A DNA stretch of 64,000 nucleotides, from assembly GCF_027887165.1 (NCBI RefSeq), contig NC_077227.1:351607207-351671206 (forward strand), written 5' to 3'. The notes below the pieces were generated by a model, which made no database searches, was not told the origin of the DNA, and saw only the letters and a program-made list of their open reading frames with translations. The first letter of the stretch is position 1. Each line of letters opens with the position of its first letter. Of the stretch, positions 44,310-55,800 are shown in pieces. This DNA is from Monodelphis domestica (lineage: Eukaryota > Chordata > Mammalia > Didelphimorphia > Didelphidae). A program made the position numbers and the translations under genes.

Positions 44310-45720
44310 AGTTGAACTATTGAAATTGTTGATTCTGTTTTTCCTCCTGAATACTTTCTTTTCTCTGGGGGTTCTGTGTTATTGCTCTCTTTTGGTTCTC
44401 CTCCTATCTAACCACTCCTTAATTTCCTTATGTCTTGGGCTTTTTACTCTTCTCTTTTTACACTCTTTCCCTTCAGTGCCCCCATCAGTTCTCAGGGGTT
44501 CAACTATCATCTCTGTACAGATGATTTTTTTTTTTTTAGTTTATTTAATTAAGAATATTTTTCCATGGTTACAGGATTCATGTTCTTTCCCTCCTCTCCT
44601 CCCCCCACCCAAGCCAACAAGCAATTCCACTGGGTTTTGCATGTGTCGTTGATCAAGACCTATTTCCATATTATTGATATTTGCACTAGGATGATCCTAA
44701 GGTGATCCTTTAGAGTCCACATCCCCAATCATGTCCCCATCGAACCTTGTGATCACGCAGTTGTTTTTCTTCTGTATAGATGATTTCTCTGTTCCTCTCC
44801 AGTCCTATTCCAGAGCTCTAGTCCCACAGAACTATCTATTGGACGTTTCAAGTTGGATATCTCATAGATATATCAACCTCAACATTTCCAAACGGAACTA
44901 ATTCTCTTTTCCCTAAACACGACCTTCTTCCAAACTTCTCTATCTGTTAAGGGTATCTCTGTCTTTCTAATCTCCCAGGTTCCCAACTTCAGCATTATCC
45001 TTCACCCCTAACTCTTCCTTAACAGACATATCCATTCACTTTCCAGATTTTGCGGTTCCTACCTACTCCCCAATATTTGTCTCATTCAGTCTCTTTTCTA
45101 CTCACACAGCCAACTATTTCAGCATATCCGGCCCTGGATTATGTGTCCTCATTGATCACTCTGCCTCAAGCCTCTGCACTTTCCAGTAGAACTACTTTCA
45201 CCGATTAAAAAAATTTCAGTCGGTCCCTATTAGCCTTTAGAATAAAAAGCAAAGTACTCTGGCATGTAAAGCCTTTCACGACCTGGCCCCAACCTAACTT
45301 TCCAGCCTTACTGTGGTTTACTTTCTTTTCCACTCTCTACCCTGCAGCCAAATTAGAGTCTTTCTTTTGCGGGGTCGGTACTCTGCCTCCGCCGCAGTCC
45401 CGCTCCCCCAATGCCTGGAGTGCATTCCCTTCTCACCTTCACCTTTCGGGATTCATTGTTTCAAAATTCAGCTCCAGAGGCCACGTTCTATAAGAAACCT
45501 TTCCTAATATCCCCGTCTCCCGGGGAGTTCCCCTCTCAAATTAGCTTGTATTCGTTTTGTAGACATTCTGTATTTGCTTATACATTTTTACTTCCTCCAT
45601 AGAACACAAGTTCCTTAAAAGCAGGGACGACTTCATTTTTGTCTTTTTATTCACAGCACCTGGCACAGTGTCTGGAGCATAGCTTAATAAATGTTCATGG
45701 ATTGATCGATTGACTAATAA
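44310..45720 (+). mobile_element. L2 (long copy), interrupted by an L1 tail
   Basis: L2 order: CCTTTCACGACCTGGCCCCA, AAGAAACCTTTCCTAATATC, AGCAGGGACGACTTC, CACCTGGCACAGTGTCTGGA and TTAATAAATGTTCATGG at the end. Confidence 0.75.
44528..44771 (-). mobile_element. L1 3' UTR fragment inside L2, with target duplication
   Basis: CAAGCAATTCCACTGGGTTT, TTGCACTAGGATGATCC. Flanked by CTGTACAGATGATTT (44513-44527) and CTGTATAGATGATTT (44772-44786), a 15-base duplication with one change. Confidence 0.8.
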
Positions 45721-46597
45721 AATCCTTTTCAGCTTAAACATTTAATGTTGCCAGTAGCTACGGGGCAGCTAAGGATCTGATTCGGACTCCAAAATCCTTC
45801 GTCCCCTCCCCCCCCCGCGCGCCTCTGAATTCAACAGGTTATGAGGAAGGAAGACATCGTAGACACGGGAAAGAAGGCGATGACAGCAGGGACAGTAACT
45901 AGAGGGTTTGGGTAAGGAGAGCGGCAGCCCCGTTTGACTGGAAATTTCCCACTGTGTGGGAACGGTAATAACTTGAAATAAGACTGCAAAGTGAACCGGG
46001 CAACAAGTTTTAGAAAGTCTAATGTTTTCTTAATCCTTTCCAGTCCTGAGGTCTTTTACTCAGTTTCTTAAAGTAACCAGACAAACTCCCAGACGTGAAC
46101 TAGATTGAAAGAGTGTCGGACCTGAACGGTCCTTAGGAATTACTAAATATAGCCCCTAGTTTTTGAAGAGGCGAGAAACAGCTTCAGAGAGGGAGGGAAC
46201 TTAAGTGGTCCTCTTTCTGATGATCTTTTCTGTGGATGGTGCAAGATCAGATCCTAGGGGCCTCAAAAAACTCTGGATTTTAAAGAGCGGAGGGACGTGG
46301 TGTCAAAATGCGTGTACCGAGCGATCCCTACAGTCTCCCTTTACTGATGGGGAAACTGAAGCTCGGAGACAAGGCGGAGATTTCATCTAAACTCAATCCT
46401 TCTTCCTAAATGCCACAGGCGGTCAGTGAGGGGAAGCGCGCTGGTGTTGGTGAGGTACCCGGAGCCCATAACCAAGCATTTCATGTCAGGCGCTGGCGCT
46501 CCGAGTTTCCCAATAATTTCGGTTCTCCATGTCTTGCCTAGGGCTGGAGGCGGTGGATTGTGATAGGGATCGCTCCTGGACATCCCCTGTTTGTCTT
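45721..46597. other. GPX3 upstream region
   Basis: Mostly unique, moderately GC-rich, with scattered CpG. MIR-like pieces lie near 46090-46205 and 46330-46370. It may hold GPX3 control elements, but I cannot point to specific sites with confidence. Confidence 0.4.
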
Positions 46598-46705
46598 CGA
46601 TTGGTTGGGAAGACATAGTGCAAACTCTGATTGGTCCTCTTGCAGGTCGGGAAGGTGGTGGCTAGTCTCATAAAGCAGCGAAGCTCTCAGACTCGCAGGG
46701 CCCCA
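46598..46705 (+). promoter_or_regulatory. GPX3: GPX3 core promoter: two inverted CCAAT boxes and a TATA-like box
   Basis: ATTGG (CCAAT on the - strand) occurs at 46600-46604 and again at 46630-46634, 30 bases apart and each followed by T. A TATA-like CATAAAG lies at 46669-46675, about 90 bases before the ATG, which would place transcription start near 46700 with a 5' UTR of roughly 60 bases. Paired CCAAT boxes near three helical turns apart are typical NF-Y sites. The start site is inferred, not shown. Confidence 0.55.
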
Positions 46706-46760
46706 GGGAGGCGGTGCTCACGACCCTTCCCTGCCCTGGGATTTTCCTTTCGTCGACGCC

Positions 46761-46850
46761 ATGGCCGGGGGAACCCTCCAGGTCTCCTGGCTTCTCCCGC
46801 TCGTCCTGGCCACCTTCGTCCAGCCCATTTGGGGCCAGGAGAAGATGAAG
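46761..46850 (+). CDS. GPX3: GPX3 exon 1 (signal peptide)
   Basis: Thirty codons from ATG to the donor AAG|GTAAGG. It encodes a leucine-rich secretion signal followed by QEKMK, matching the QEKSK of human GPX3. The exon ends in phase 0. Intron 1 is about 6.8 kb and holds L2, MIR, SINE and L1 pieces. Confidence 0.93.
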
Positions 46851-49800
46851 GTAAGGAGAACCTTGCCAGCCCGAGACGGTGGGAGAGGCAAAGAGCACTT
46901 GCCCAGCTAGGCTCCCCCCCCCCCCCCCACACACCCCCCCACACCTTGCGTACCCTGATGGTCTCTTCTCCCTGGAGTTCCCTGGTTATCTGGAGGCAGA
47001 CAGGTGGTAAGGGTCGGTTAGCTCTCCACTTTTCTGTATTTCACTGGGTGGTCTCTTCCCCATCCCCAGAATGACCGTGCCAATTGATTGGTCTGTCTGT
47101 TCCTAGGTTATCTTGAAGGGAATGGTGTAATGAGGTTATCCTTGTGGGACTGGTCCTTCCCCTTATTTCTTACCCTCCACTTCCCGCTTTCTTTCTTCCT
47201 CTTCTTTTCTACCTTGTTCCTGCCTGAGAGCCCTCTCAGGACCCTCTGGACAACAGAGCCACGTCTGCATGACTAGGGAGTGAGCAAGAAATACGTGGCA
47301 TCTTCATATTTGCCAGTGATGAGGGTCTGAGACTAGTCCACAAACAGCTAAGGCAGGAATTCTTAAGCTTTTTGTATCAATCTGGTGAAGTTTATGGACC
47401 TTCCTCAGAGTAATGGTCTAGAAGCATAAACAAGTTATGTGGAAATTAAACCTCAGGTCAACAGTTCTAAGAACCATAATAATACTAACAATAAGCAGAC
47501 CAGGGACCAAAGGAGGTATTCTAGGCTCCCGAACCCTGAGAATTGGAAGAGAATTGCTTCATCTCATTGATAAACATTAGGAAAATACCAATTCAAAGTA
47601 AAAAGAGCTCATAAGGGAGTGTATGGTGGGAAGAAACAAACCTGGAATCGTTGCCAAACAGAGCTGAGTTCTGGTCCTGTCTGTGATCTCAACCTTTCCA
47701 GCTGTGACACTGCTTTAGCACAAATAGAAAGATTTAGTACTGCCACGAGTCTTGGGAATCATCTGGCCAACTCCCTTCATCTTACTGGGAGGAAGACAGA
47801 AGCCCAGAAAGGTTGTGACTAGACTTCAAACCAAGTCAAACAAGGGTTTTGAACCCAGGTGATTTGCCACTAAATTGTTTTCCCCCTATCCACCACTCTT
47901 TCTCTTCAGTTCATGACATTTTGTTTTGTGTTCTAAAGTCCTTCCCAGTTGTGGGTTCTGTCTCTAAAGAGTACTGTCCCAAGTCTGGTTCTGGAAGAAC
48001 TAGGGCCCTACCCCTCTTTCTAGGCAACCCTACATCCCAGATTTGAGCAAACAGAGCTAATAAGCTTCAGTGGGGACTGCTTCTTGTTAAGGAAGCTGCA
48101 GACCAAGAATGAGGGTGGCTCTTGGAGAAGGAACTCAGCCAGGGCCTTGTGTTTGTCCACCTTTTTATAGAAGATCTGGTCTTTCCAGGCCCCAATCTTC
48201 TAGAAAGGATCATTGCCTTTGAAAGCAATGAAATAGTCTAGGTTGAGTTTCAGTAGGAGTAAGGACTTTTTCTGAAGGGAAAGCTGAGTATTTATTATGG
48301 CATTTGGAAATAGCCTTGGGTTAAGGGTTGAGGGAAACAATAGGGAGTAGGATTGATCGGTTGGGGGTGAAGTTGATGAAGCCAGATTTGGGGTGGGGAC
48401 TACAGGGAAGCTTGGCCTGTGGATAATCATGAGTAGTAAGCTTTGGTCTGCCCAAGACAGGGTTCACCAGTGGAACATGGTAGAGGATTAGAGAATCTTT
48501 TCTCAAAATAGGAGGGAGAAGATCATCTTGAGCTCCGAGTTCTTACCTGGAGAGAGCATCCTACTTTCACAAAGGTTCCATCACCTATATGACCAAGATG
48601 GAGCAAAGGTGCTCTTTGATCAATTCACTAACCTGTTTTTCCTTTATTTCTAGAAACCTCCCAGTCTCTACCTACCTTTTCTCACTGGACCTAGTATATA
48701 AATTGGGTGGTTGTGGGTATGGTATGAAGAAGTTACATTCTCCTTCTCTCCTTCATCCCACAATTCATCATTTCCCACAATTCATCAGATATTTGAGGCC
48801 AGCCCCTCCTCCCAAAGGTAGGGGCAAGACTTGGCAGATTACAGGAAGGAAGGGTGTGTGGCTTGGATTTCTTTAGGAAAAGGATGAAAGCAGGTCTGTG
48901 TTAGCACCTTAGAGGCAGTGATTTTCAGTATGTGAAGCCTGTACTAATTAAGCACTTTGGAGAAAACCTAGGAACAAAATAAAAACATAGACCCTGTCTT
49001 ATAGGGAGGATGGGACCTAAGAATATTAAAACAAGAAACTTATAGAACTCAGCACGGCCAAAAGGAATTCTTCTGTGGGGAGGTCCTAGAGAATGAGATC
49101 TACAATGAAGTTGTGATTGTCTCAGGAAAGTTCCTTGGAGGAGGTAGACTAAAAAGTCATGGCTGGAATCTTAAGGATGATCTAAGTCCAATCCTCTTTA
49201 TTTGGGGATTGGTTATTGATATATTTTAAAAATTAATAATCATTAATTTTTCTTTCTCCATCCCCACCTCCTAAATTTGGGGGGGGGGGAAGGGAGAGAA
49301 ATAAAACTTTTTAACAAATATACCTTGTCAAGGAAAACCAATCTCCTCAATTAAAAGGGGAAAAAACTGAGGCTGAGAGAGAGGGCAGATTACTCACTCT
49401 AGCTCATAGTGCCATTACTTGAAGTGGGCCCTTGGAGGAGGATCTCTCTCTTACCACTTCTTGAAGCTCAATTCTCCTAACTCCTTCCTCAACATTCTTC
49501 TGTGTACCAATCGGTTAGCTACAGGCCAAGAAGATTTGATGTCTGGCTATATCTGAGTTGTTATGTCTATCTATCTGAGCCCTACCAAGTCCCCTCAAAA
49601 GTTAGGGGAGACTTCCTTCTAGAGAGACAAAAGATTTAAAATGGAGTGATATATTTTGGGGCATGGCCATTATGGATTTTTTTTTTTTGCTAGACTATGC
49701 ATATTTTCTGCTGGTTTTCTTTTTCTTAATTGTTCAATTAAGAAAAGAAAGGAGATACAATAAATACTTGCAGGGTTAGGCTAGGTAGCTCAGTGGATTG

Positions 49801-52800
49801 AGAACCAGTCCTGGAGATGGGAGATCATGGGTTCAACTGTGGCCTCAGACACTTCCAATTGTGTGACCCTGGTTAAGTCACTAAGCCCCCATTGTCTAGC
49901 CCTTATCACTCTCCTGCCTTAGAATACTGTGTATATTGACACAGTATTGATTCTAAAAGACAGTAGGTAAGGATTTAAAAATAAATAAGTAAATATTTGC
50001 AAAAATAAGTTTTTTTTAAGTTAGAGGTTACCATGAAATTCATTGTGACATAGGAATCTTAGCTCTGATATCAGGCATATGGTGGAGAACAACCTATTGT
50101 TCTGGGTTGCTAAACTTAAAAGAGAAATGTGTAGCTTCCACATAGGCCGAATACCTATTTCCTCCCTCAGAGGCCCTTGTCTTTCATACTCTATTCCTTT
50201 AAACTCTGCTGCATCTTCATCTACTCAGCCTTCCTTTGGTCCAGTCCCTAGGAAAGAAGTGCCCCTTCTCTTTGACAAGGATAAAGCCTTTCTTTGTGTG
50301 TCCTCCATCCTATCTCTTCCATCTCCAATAAAAGCTTGACCCTCTTCTGCAGCCATTCCCTATTTGATAACTCCTGCTTCCTAGAAATATGCCCCAAGAC
50401 CACCCACAAAATAATTTGACTGAATTGACTCCTCAATCTTTAGTCATAGGAGTCTTCTCTCAGTGAATAGTCAACATCCTTACCCACACCTATTCGGTCC
50501 TCAACCACTTAACTTTTTTCTCAACTGCTTAATTCAATAGCTTCTTCTGATCCCCATCCTCCTTTGTTTTTGAAGCCACTGAAATTATTGACCATTCCTC
50601 TTCTCCCTTGATTTCCATAAAACTATCTAATGCTGGTCTTCCTATCTTTCTGGTCATCCCTTTCCAGTTTTCTTTGCTATCTCCTCCTCTCAAGTATGGA
50701 TGTCTCCAAAGACTTGTCCTTGGATCTATTCCTTTCTCCCTCCACACTTTGCCCTTGGTTCATATGAGTTCAATGGTCATTTCTAAGATTACTTTCAAAT
50801 TTCTATAACCATCACGAATCTTTTTCATCAGGTCTCTGATTGCCTGCTGTCTCCATCTTTATGAGACCAATGCTATCTGAAATTTAACATAGTCAAAACA
50901 GAGCTCTAGATTCCTCCTCAAACCTACCTCATATTCAAAATTCCGTTTCTAGTGAGGAGACCAACATCCTTCCAACCAAGTTCCAAATCTCAAGGTATTC
51001 TTTCTCTCTTTGAAAGTTGCAAAGTGCAACCTACCCAACCTCTCTCCAATTCATTTTCTCTCCACTTCATGACTATTACCTTGGTTCAAGCCTTCATCAT
51101 TTTTCATCTATACTATTATAATAGCCTCCTAATTGTTCTCATTGCCTGCAGTCTTTGGCTTCTCTACTATATCCTTGGGGATATCTTGGGGAACCAAGAC
51201 ACAAAGAGGCAGCATGTTGGAGAAGAAAAATCACTGGATTTGTAGTCTGAGGATCCGAGTTCAAAGCCAGCCATTATGTGACCTCAGGCAAGTCACCTTC
51301 ACTCTGGCCTTAGTTCCACATCTGTAAAATGAGGGGGGGATAGGACTAGATGTTCTTAAAGGGTCTCCAACAGCTCTAGTGATGTTATTCCCTTCACAAC
51401 CTCCAAATCTTTGGTGATTTCCCACTGCCTTAGGATAAAATACAAAATACTCAACCTAGTATTTAAGGTACTCTGTAATCTGGGTCCGGTTAACCCTTTA
51501 CAACCTTATTCCATATTATTTCCCTCATATACTTTCTAGCCTAGCCAAGCAGGACTAGTAGCTCTTCCTTGAGATCAGCATTCCATCTCATCTCTGTATT
51601 GATACAAGTCATCATTTACCAGACTTGGCATCTACTTCTTCCTCATTTCTGCCTTTCAGAATTTTTGAGGCTTGGCTCCATGAAGAGGTATTATGTCCAA
51701 TAATCACTACCTAATTCACCAGGTTGTGAGAGCTCTTCCTCTGCAAAGTATCACACTACTCACTCTACATATAGTACTTTATCCTCCCAAGAAAATTGAG
51801 TCACCTGTTTCATTTTTGTCTTTTTGTACCTAGCACCTAATACAGTATCTCACACCTAAGTACTTAATTAATGTTTGTTGAATTTAACTGAATCCAAATG
51901 GTGGCATAGGTCACAAGCTTAGCCCCGATTCCAATTCACCATTCTGCAAATGCAAGCCATTGGTCTCATGGTTTGGGACAACAGAACACAGCCCATCTCA
52001 ACTGCAGAGGGCATAGTTCAAAGGGCTCATGGTTCTCAAAACCTCATTACGTGAGATGGTGAATGTTTGATCATCTCTGCAGTTGCTTCATTATCAACTG
52101 GAGAAAAATACAGAGCTTTCTTAGCCTGGTGACTGAAGGCATTTTAACCCTGATCACGAGGAGCTAAGAGAAACCTTATCATTCAACTTAGTTTTCATCT
52201 CTCATTTGATCAATCCTGAGAACCCCAGAAGGGAAAACAAATATTTTCTTTTGGACAGTAGGATCCTAGTTGTTGTCATCCTAAGGGATCCTAGTTAGAG
52301 GTAATACTATGGTGCACTCTGTTGGCTGATTTGGAGGGTCAAAACCAGTTTGCATAAGAACTCTTGGCTAAGGATATGTAGGAAGTACTCAGATATGGAA
52401 CTGACTTTCCAGGCCAAGAAGAGGCTCTGGTAAAGCTCAGACACACGGATGGGCCTGAAGAGACAGACTACTTCAGAAGGAAGTCAATCAACGAAAAAGA
52501 AAAAAAGTCATCCAAAGCTCATGCCCATTTCAATCACCGTGTGCCCCAAAGATCCAACATCCCCACTGTGGTTCAAGATGTACTCCCTTCACCTAAGCAA
52601 AAGCAGTTCAGTTCAACAAATGTGTATTAAATGTGATAAAATGAAGTCCCTTTTCTTGGGGACTTTACTATCCAGCATCAGGAGAGATGACATCGATCCA
52701 GGCTTTGGGCCCATACATCTGGTTCCATTCACATTTCCCAGCCCAACAAGTTGATTTAAAAGTTATTAAGTCCAGTCCATATTGGAACCATGAATGTTCC

Positions 52801-55800
52801 TGATGAACTCAATCTTGGCCTGGTGATCTTCAGAAAGAAGCACTCAACACTGCAGTTTTTTCAGTGATAATTCTGATCAATCCTTATACCCTCCTGCACT
52901 TGTGACCTCTCTGGAATCTTGAACAATCATACTAATTCCTCTTTTCCATGACACTTGATGGTTATGGTCATGTGTCCCCCTACATCTTCACTCATTCAGG
53001 ATAAGAATTCCAATTCTTTTGGTTTATCACCATTAACCCCCTTTCCATCACCCCCCAAACTTGATATGCCAAGACCAAGCATGCCCAGAGGACTCTTACT
53101 AGGCATGAGGGACTAAGGACCTGTACAAAGGGACTTTGGGTGAACATTTCCCTGGTGGGATGTGAACAATGATTCACAAAAGCAGGTGGAGGCTTTTAAC
53201 CATGTCAGGAAGCTGCAAGTTGGTAGGAGCCAGAAGGGAACTAGCTTTGAGTAGGAGTTGGGAATTAGGTGAGGACAGGGAGAGGCTCCTCCTGAAACAG
53301 ATTCCCCAGGATCTTTAACTCAACAAGTCTGTGTATGTTTCTTTTATTTTATCCTCTATTCCCTTAGTCAGTAGTAAAGTCCTTTAGAAAACCCCACCCT
53401 GTTCCTCAGGTGACTAAGTGGAAGGAAGGGGACATCTATATTTGGGCCAGAAGAATCTAGGCCAAATGGAGCTTCCTGAAGGCTGGGCATGGACTTGGTA
53501 GTAATAAAGGGATTAAAAAAAAAAAACCGGTGCCCTTCTCCAGTAGCTCTGTGGGTTGCCAAAAACTGAAGCAAGATTTCATGCCTTGATGAAATTTCAT
53601 CTAAATGTTATCAAAATCAAGCTATTAAAAACATATCTCCATTTTCCTTTTGATTCAGACTGACTGCTACCCAGGAATTACAAGTACCATCTATGATTAT
53701 GGGGCTCTAACCATTGATGGTGATGAATATATCCCCTTCAAGCAATATGCAGGAAAATACATCCTCTTCGTCAATGTTGCCACCTACTGAGGTCTGACAG
53801 CCCAGTACCTTGGTAAGCCTTGTTCCCAACTCCCCTGGGAGCCGTAGGCAAGGACTGTTCACTAACTGGAAAAATTCCAGTTACAGGAATCATAAGGGAT
53901 GTGGGTAGGTTGGAGGTAGGAGCCATTTATTCTGCTAATCCCAATTCTGCTTTCAGGGAGAACAGTGTTTCTTCCTAAGGGTAAAGAGTCTTCCATAAGA
54001 TTCCTGGGGACTTCAGAAAACCCCCAGCCTTATAGGAACCCTCCCTCATCAGAGAATCAAATGAAGAACTATAAGGGAGAACATAGTATGTCATATCTGG
54101 AAGCTACTTTAGAAGTCGGAATGTTTGAAAAGGCCTTATAGTGAGTGATAGGGTCCAACTACCTCATTTTGCAGATAAGGAAACTGGGACCCAGAATCTG
54201 CAACTTCAGTTGTATAGGTAGTTAAATACCAGTCAGGATTTTGAACAGTTTCTGACTCCCAATCCAATTCTTCCATTCTTACACAATTTCTCTAGCACAC
54301 ACATATTCAAGACCCTGAGGTACTCCCCCCAAAGATGTGGTCATTTCAAAAGCCCAATTTGCCAGTGTATGGTCCAGTACAATGGCTGAGCCAAAGTGGT
54401 TCTCAGGCCTGAGGCCAGACTCTTTCTAACTCCCATCCCCACAATAAGTTTATATCAGGAAAAACCTAGAACTTCCTGCCCTTCTGACACTTTTATATAG
54501 GCTAGGTCTGTGATTCTGGGTTCTATAAGGGGCATTCCTCCCCATTTGGTAAGTCAATAAAAACTGGGACTCAGACTTGGAAGTGCTTATCCAAGTTACC
54601 CAGTTAATGGAAGAGCCAGAACTACAGTATGGGTGTCTTCTACCTACATGGGTAAATAAATTAGCCCCTTCTTCTCTCCCCCCCTCCTTTTCTTGTCAGA
54701 ACTGAATGCACTACAAGAAGATATGAAGTCCTCAGGTCTTGTTATCCTGGGCTTCCCTTGCAACCAATTTGGAAAACAAGAACCAGGCCAAAATTCAGAA
54801 ATCCTCTCTGCCCTCAAGTGAGTTGGGCCTGGTGGGAGGTGCTCCTCTATTTCTAGGGGTCCCTGAGTTGACAACAAATTCAGCAATGCTCAGGGCTTCC
54901 CTTATCATGGGAAGCCAGGATGAGTGGAGGGAGGGCAGCATGGTGAGCACTAGATAGGGATCCTTGCAAGAAGACAAGATGGAGAACTGTGAAAAAAGAA
55001 AAGGCGAGTACCTAACACCTCTGGGTATAATGGAAAGGGCACTAGCTTTAGAGCCAGAATAGGTTCATATTCTAGTTTTTGTTGACCTGTGGGAACCTGG
55101 ATAAATTGTTCCACTTAACCTGGTCTCAGTTCCTTTTATAAAATAGGGAACTTTTTTCAGTTGTAAGCATACAATCCTATTAAAATGCATTTCAACTCTA
55201 TAGAGTCCTTAAGTCTGAACTTTGTGAATTTAGACCTAGAAAAAAGAAACTTCTGAGTTGTGTTTAACTACAACATCACATGCAAAACATAGATGATGTA
55301 GGGAGCTGTTCCAAAGAAACCTCTCCATCCCATTTGCAATCCTGGGCTGTGCTTTCTTTGTGCTCTGTCCTCATGCTCCTCGTGGCCAGGACCCCGATTG
55401 GCTATTCTTGTTTGTTTCTACTTCAGACCTACCTGGTCACATTCTTGCTCTCTATAGGTATGTTCGCCCAGGTGGGGGTTTTGTGCCCAATTTCCAACTC
55501 TTTGAGAAAGGGGATGTTAATGGAGAAAAAGAACAGAAGTTTTATACATTCCTGAAGGTGAGTGACTGGAGCAACAGCTTAACCGCTCTGGGAAGAACAG
55601 TTTGGGGTTTGAAGCAGATTTCCCTTCTTACTTGGGTAGCTCCTTCCCCACTGAAGCCTAACAATGGTCATGGGGCAACCCTGTTGGGGGTGGTAGTGGT
55701 AGGAAGGGAATAAAGTTGAAGGACAAATGTATTCATGGAAATGTGAAGGGAAGGGAGAGAGGGAAAAGGACTAGGGGCAGCAGGAATCAGAAATGAGAGA

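Noticed and set aside
1-46600. A hidden host gene in the desert
   Set aside because: All long frames are in repeats or lack motifs; I found no splice-bounded exon with recognisable protein. Exons of unknown short proteins cannot be excluded.
46631-47074. 147-codon open frame across the GPX3 start
   Set aside because: It is out of frame with the signal peptide, runs through the exon 1 donor and intron, and has no known motif.
53788-53790. TGA as a stop that breaks GPX3
   Set aside because: It is exactly at the Sec position (TY-U-GLT), the frame goes on across three more exons, and a SECIS is present.
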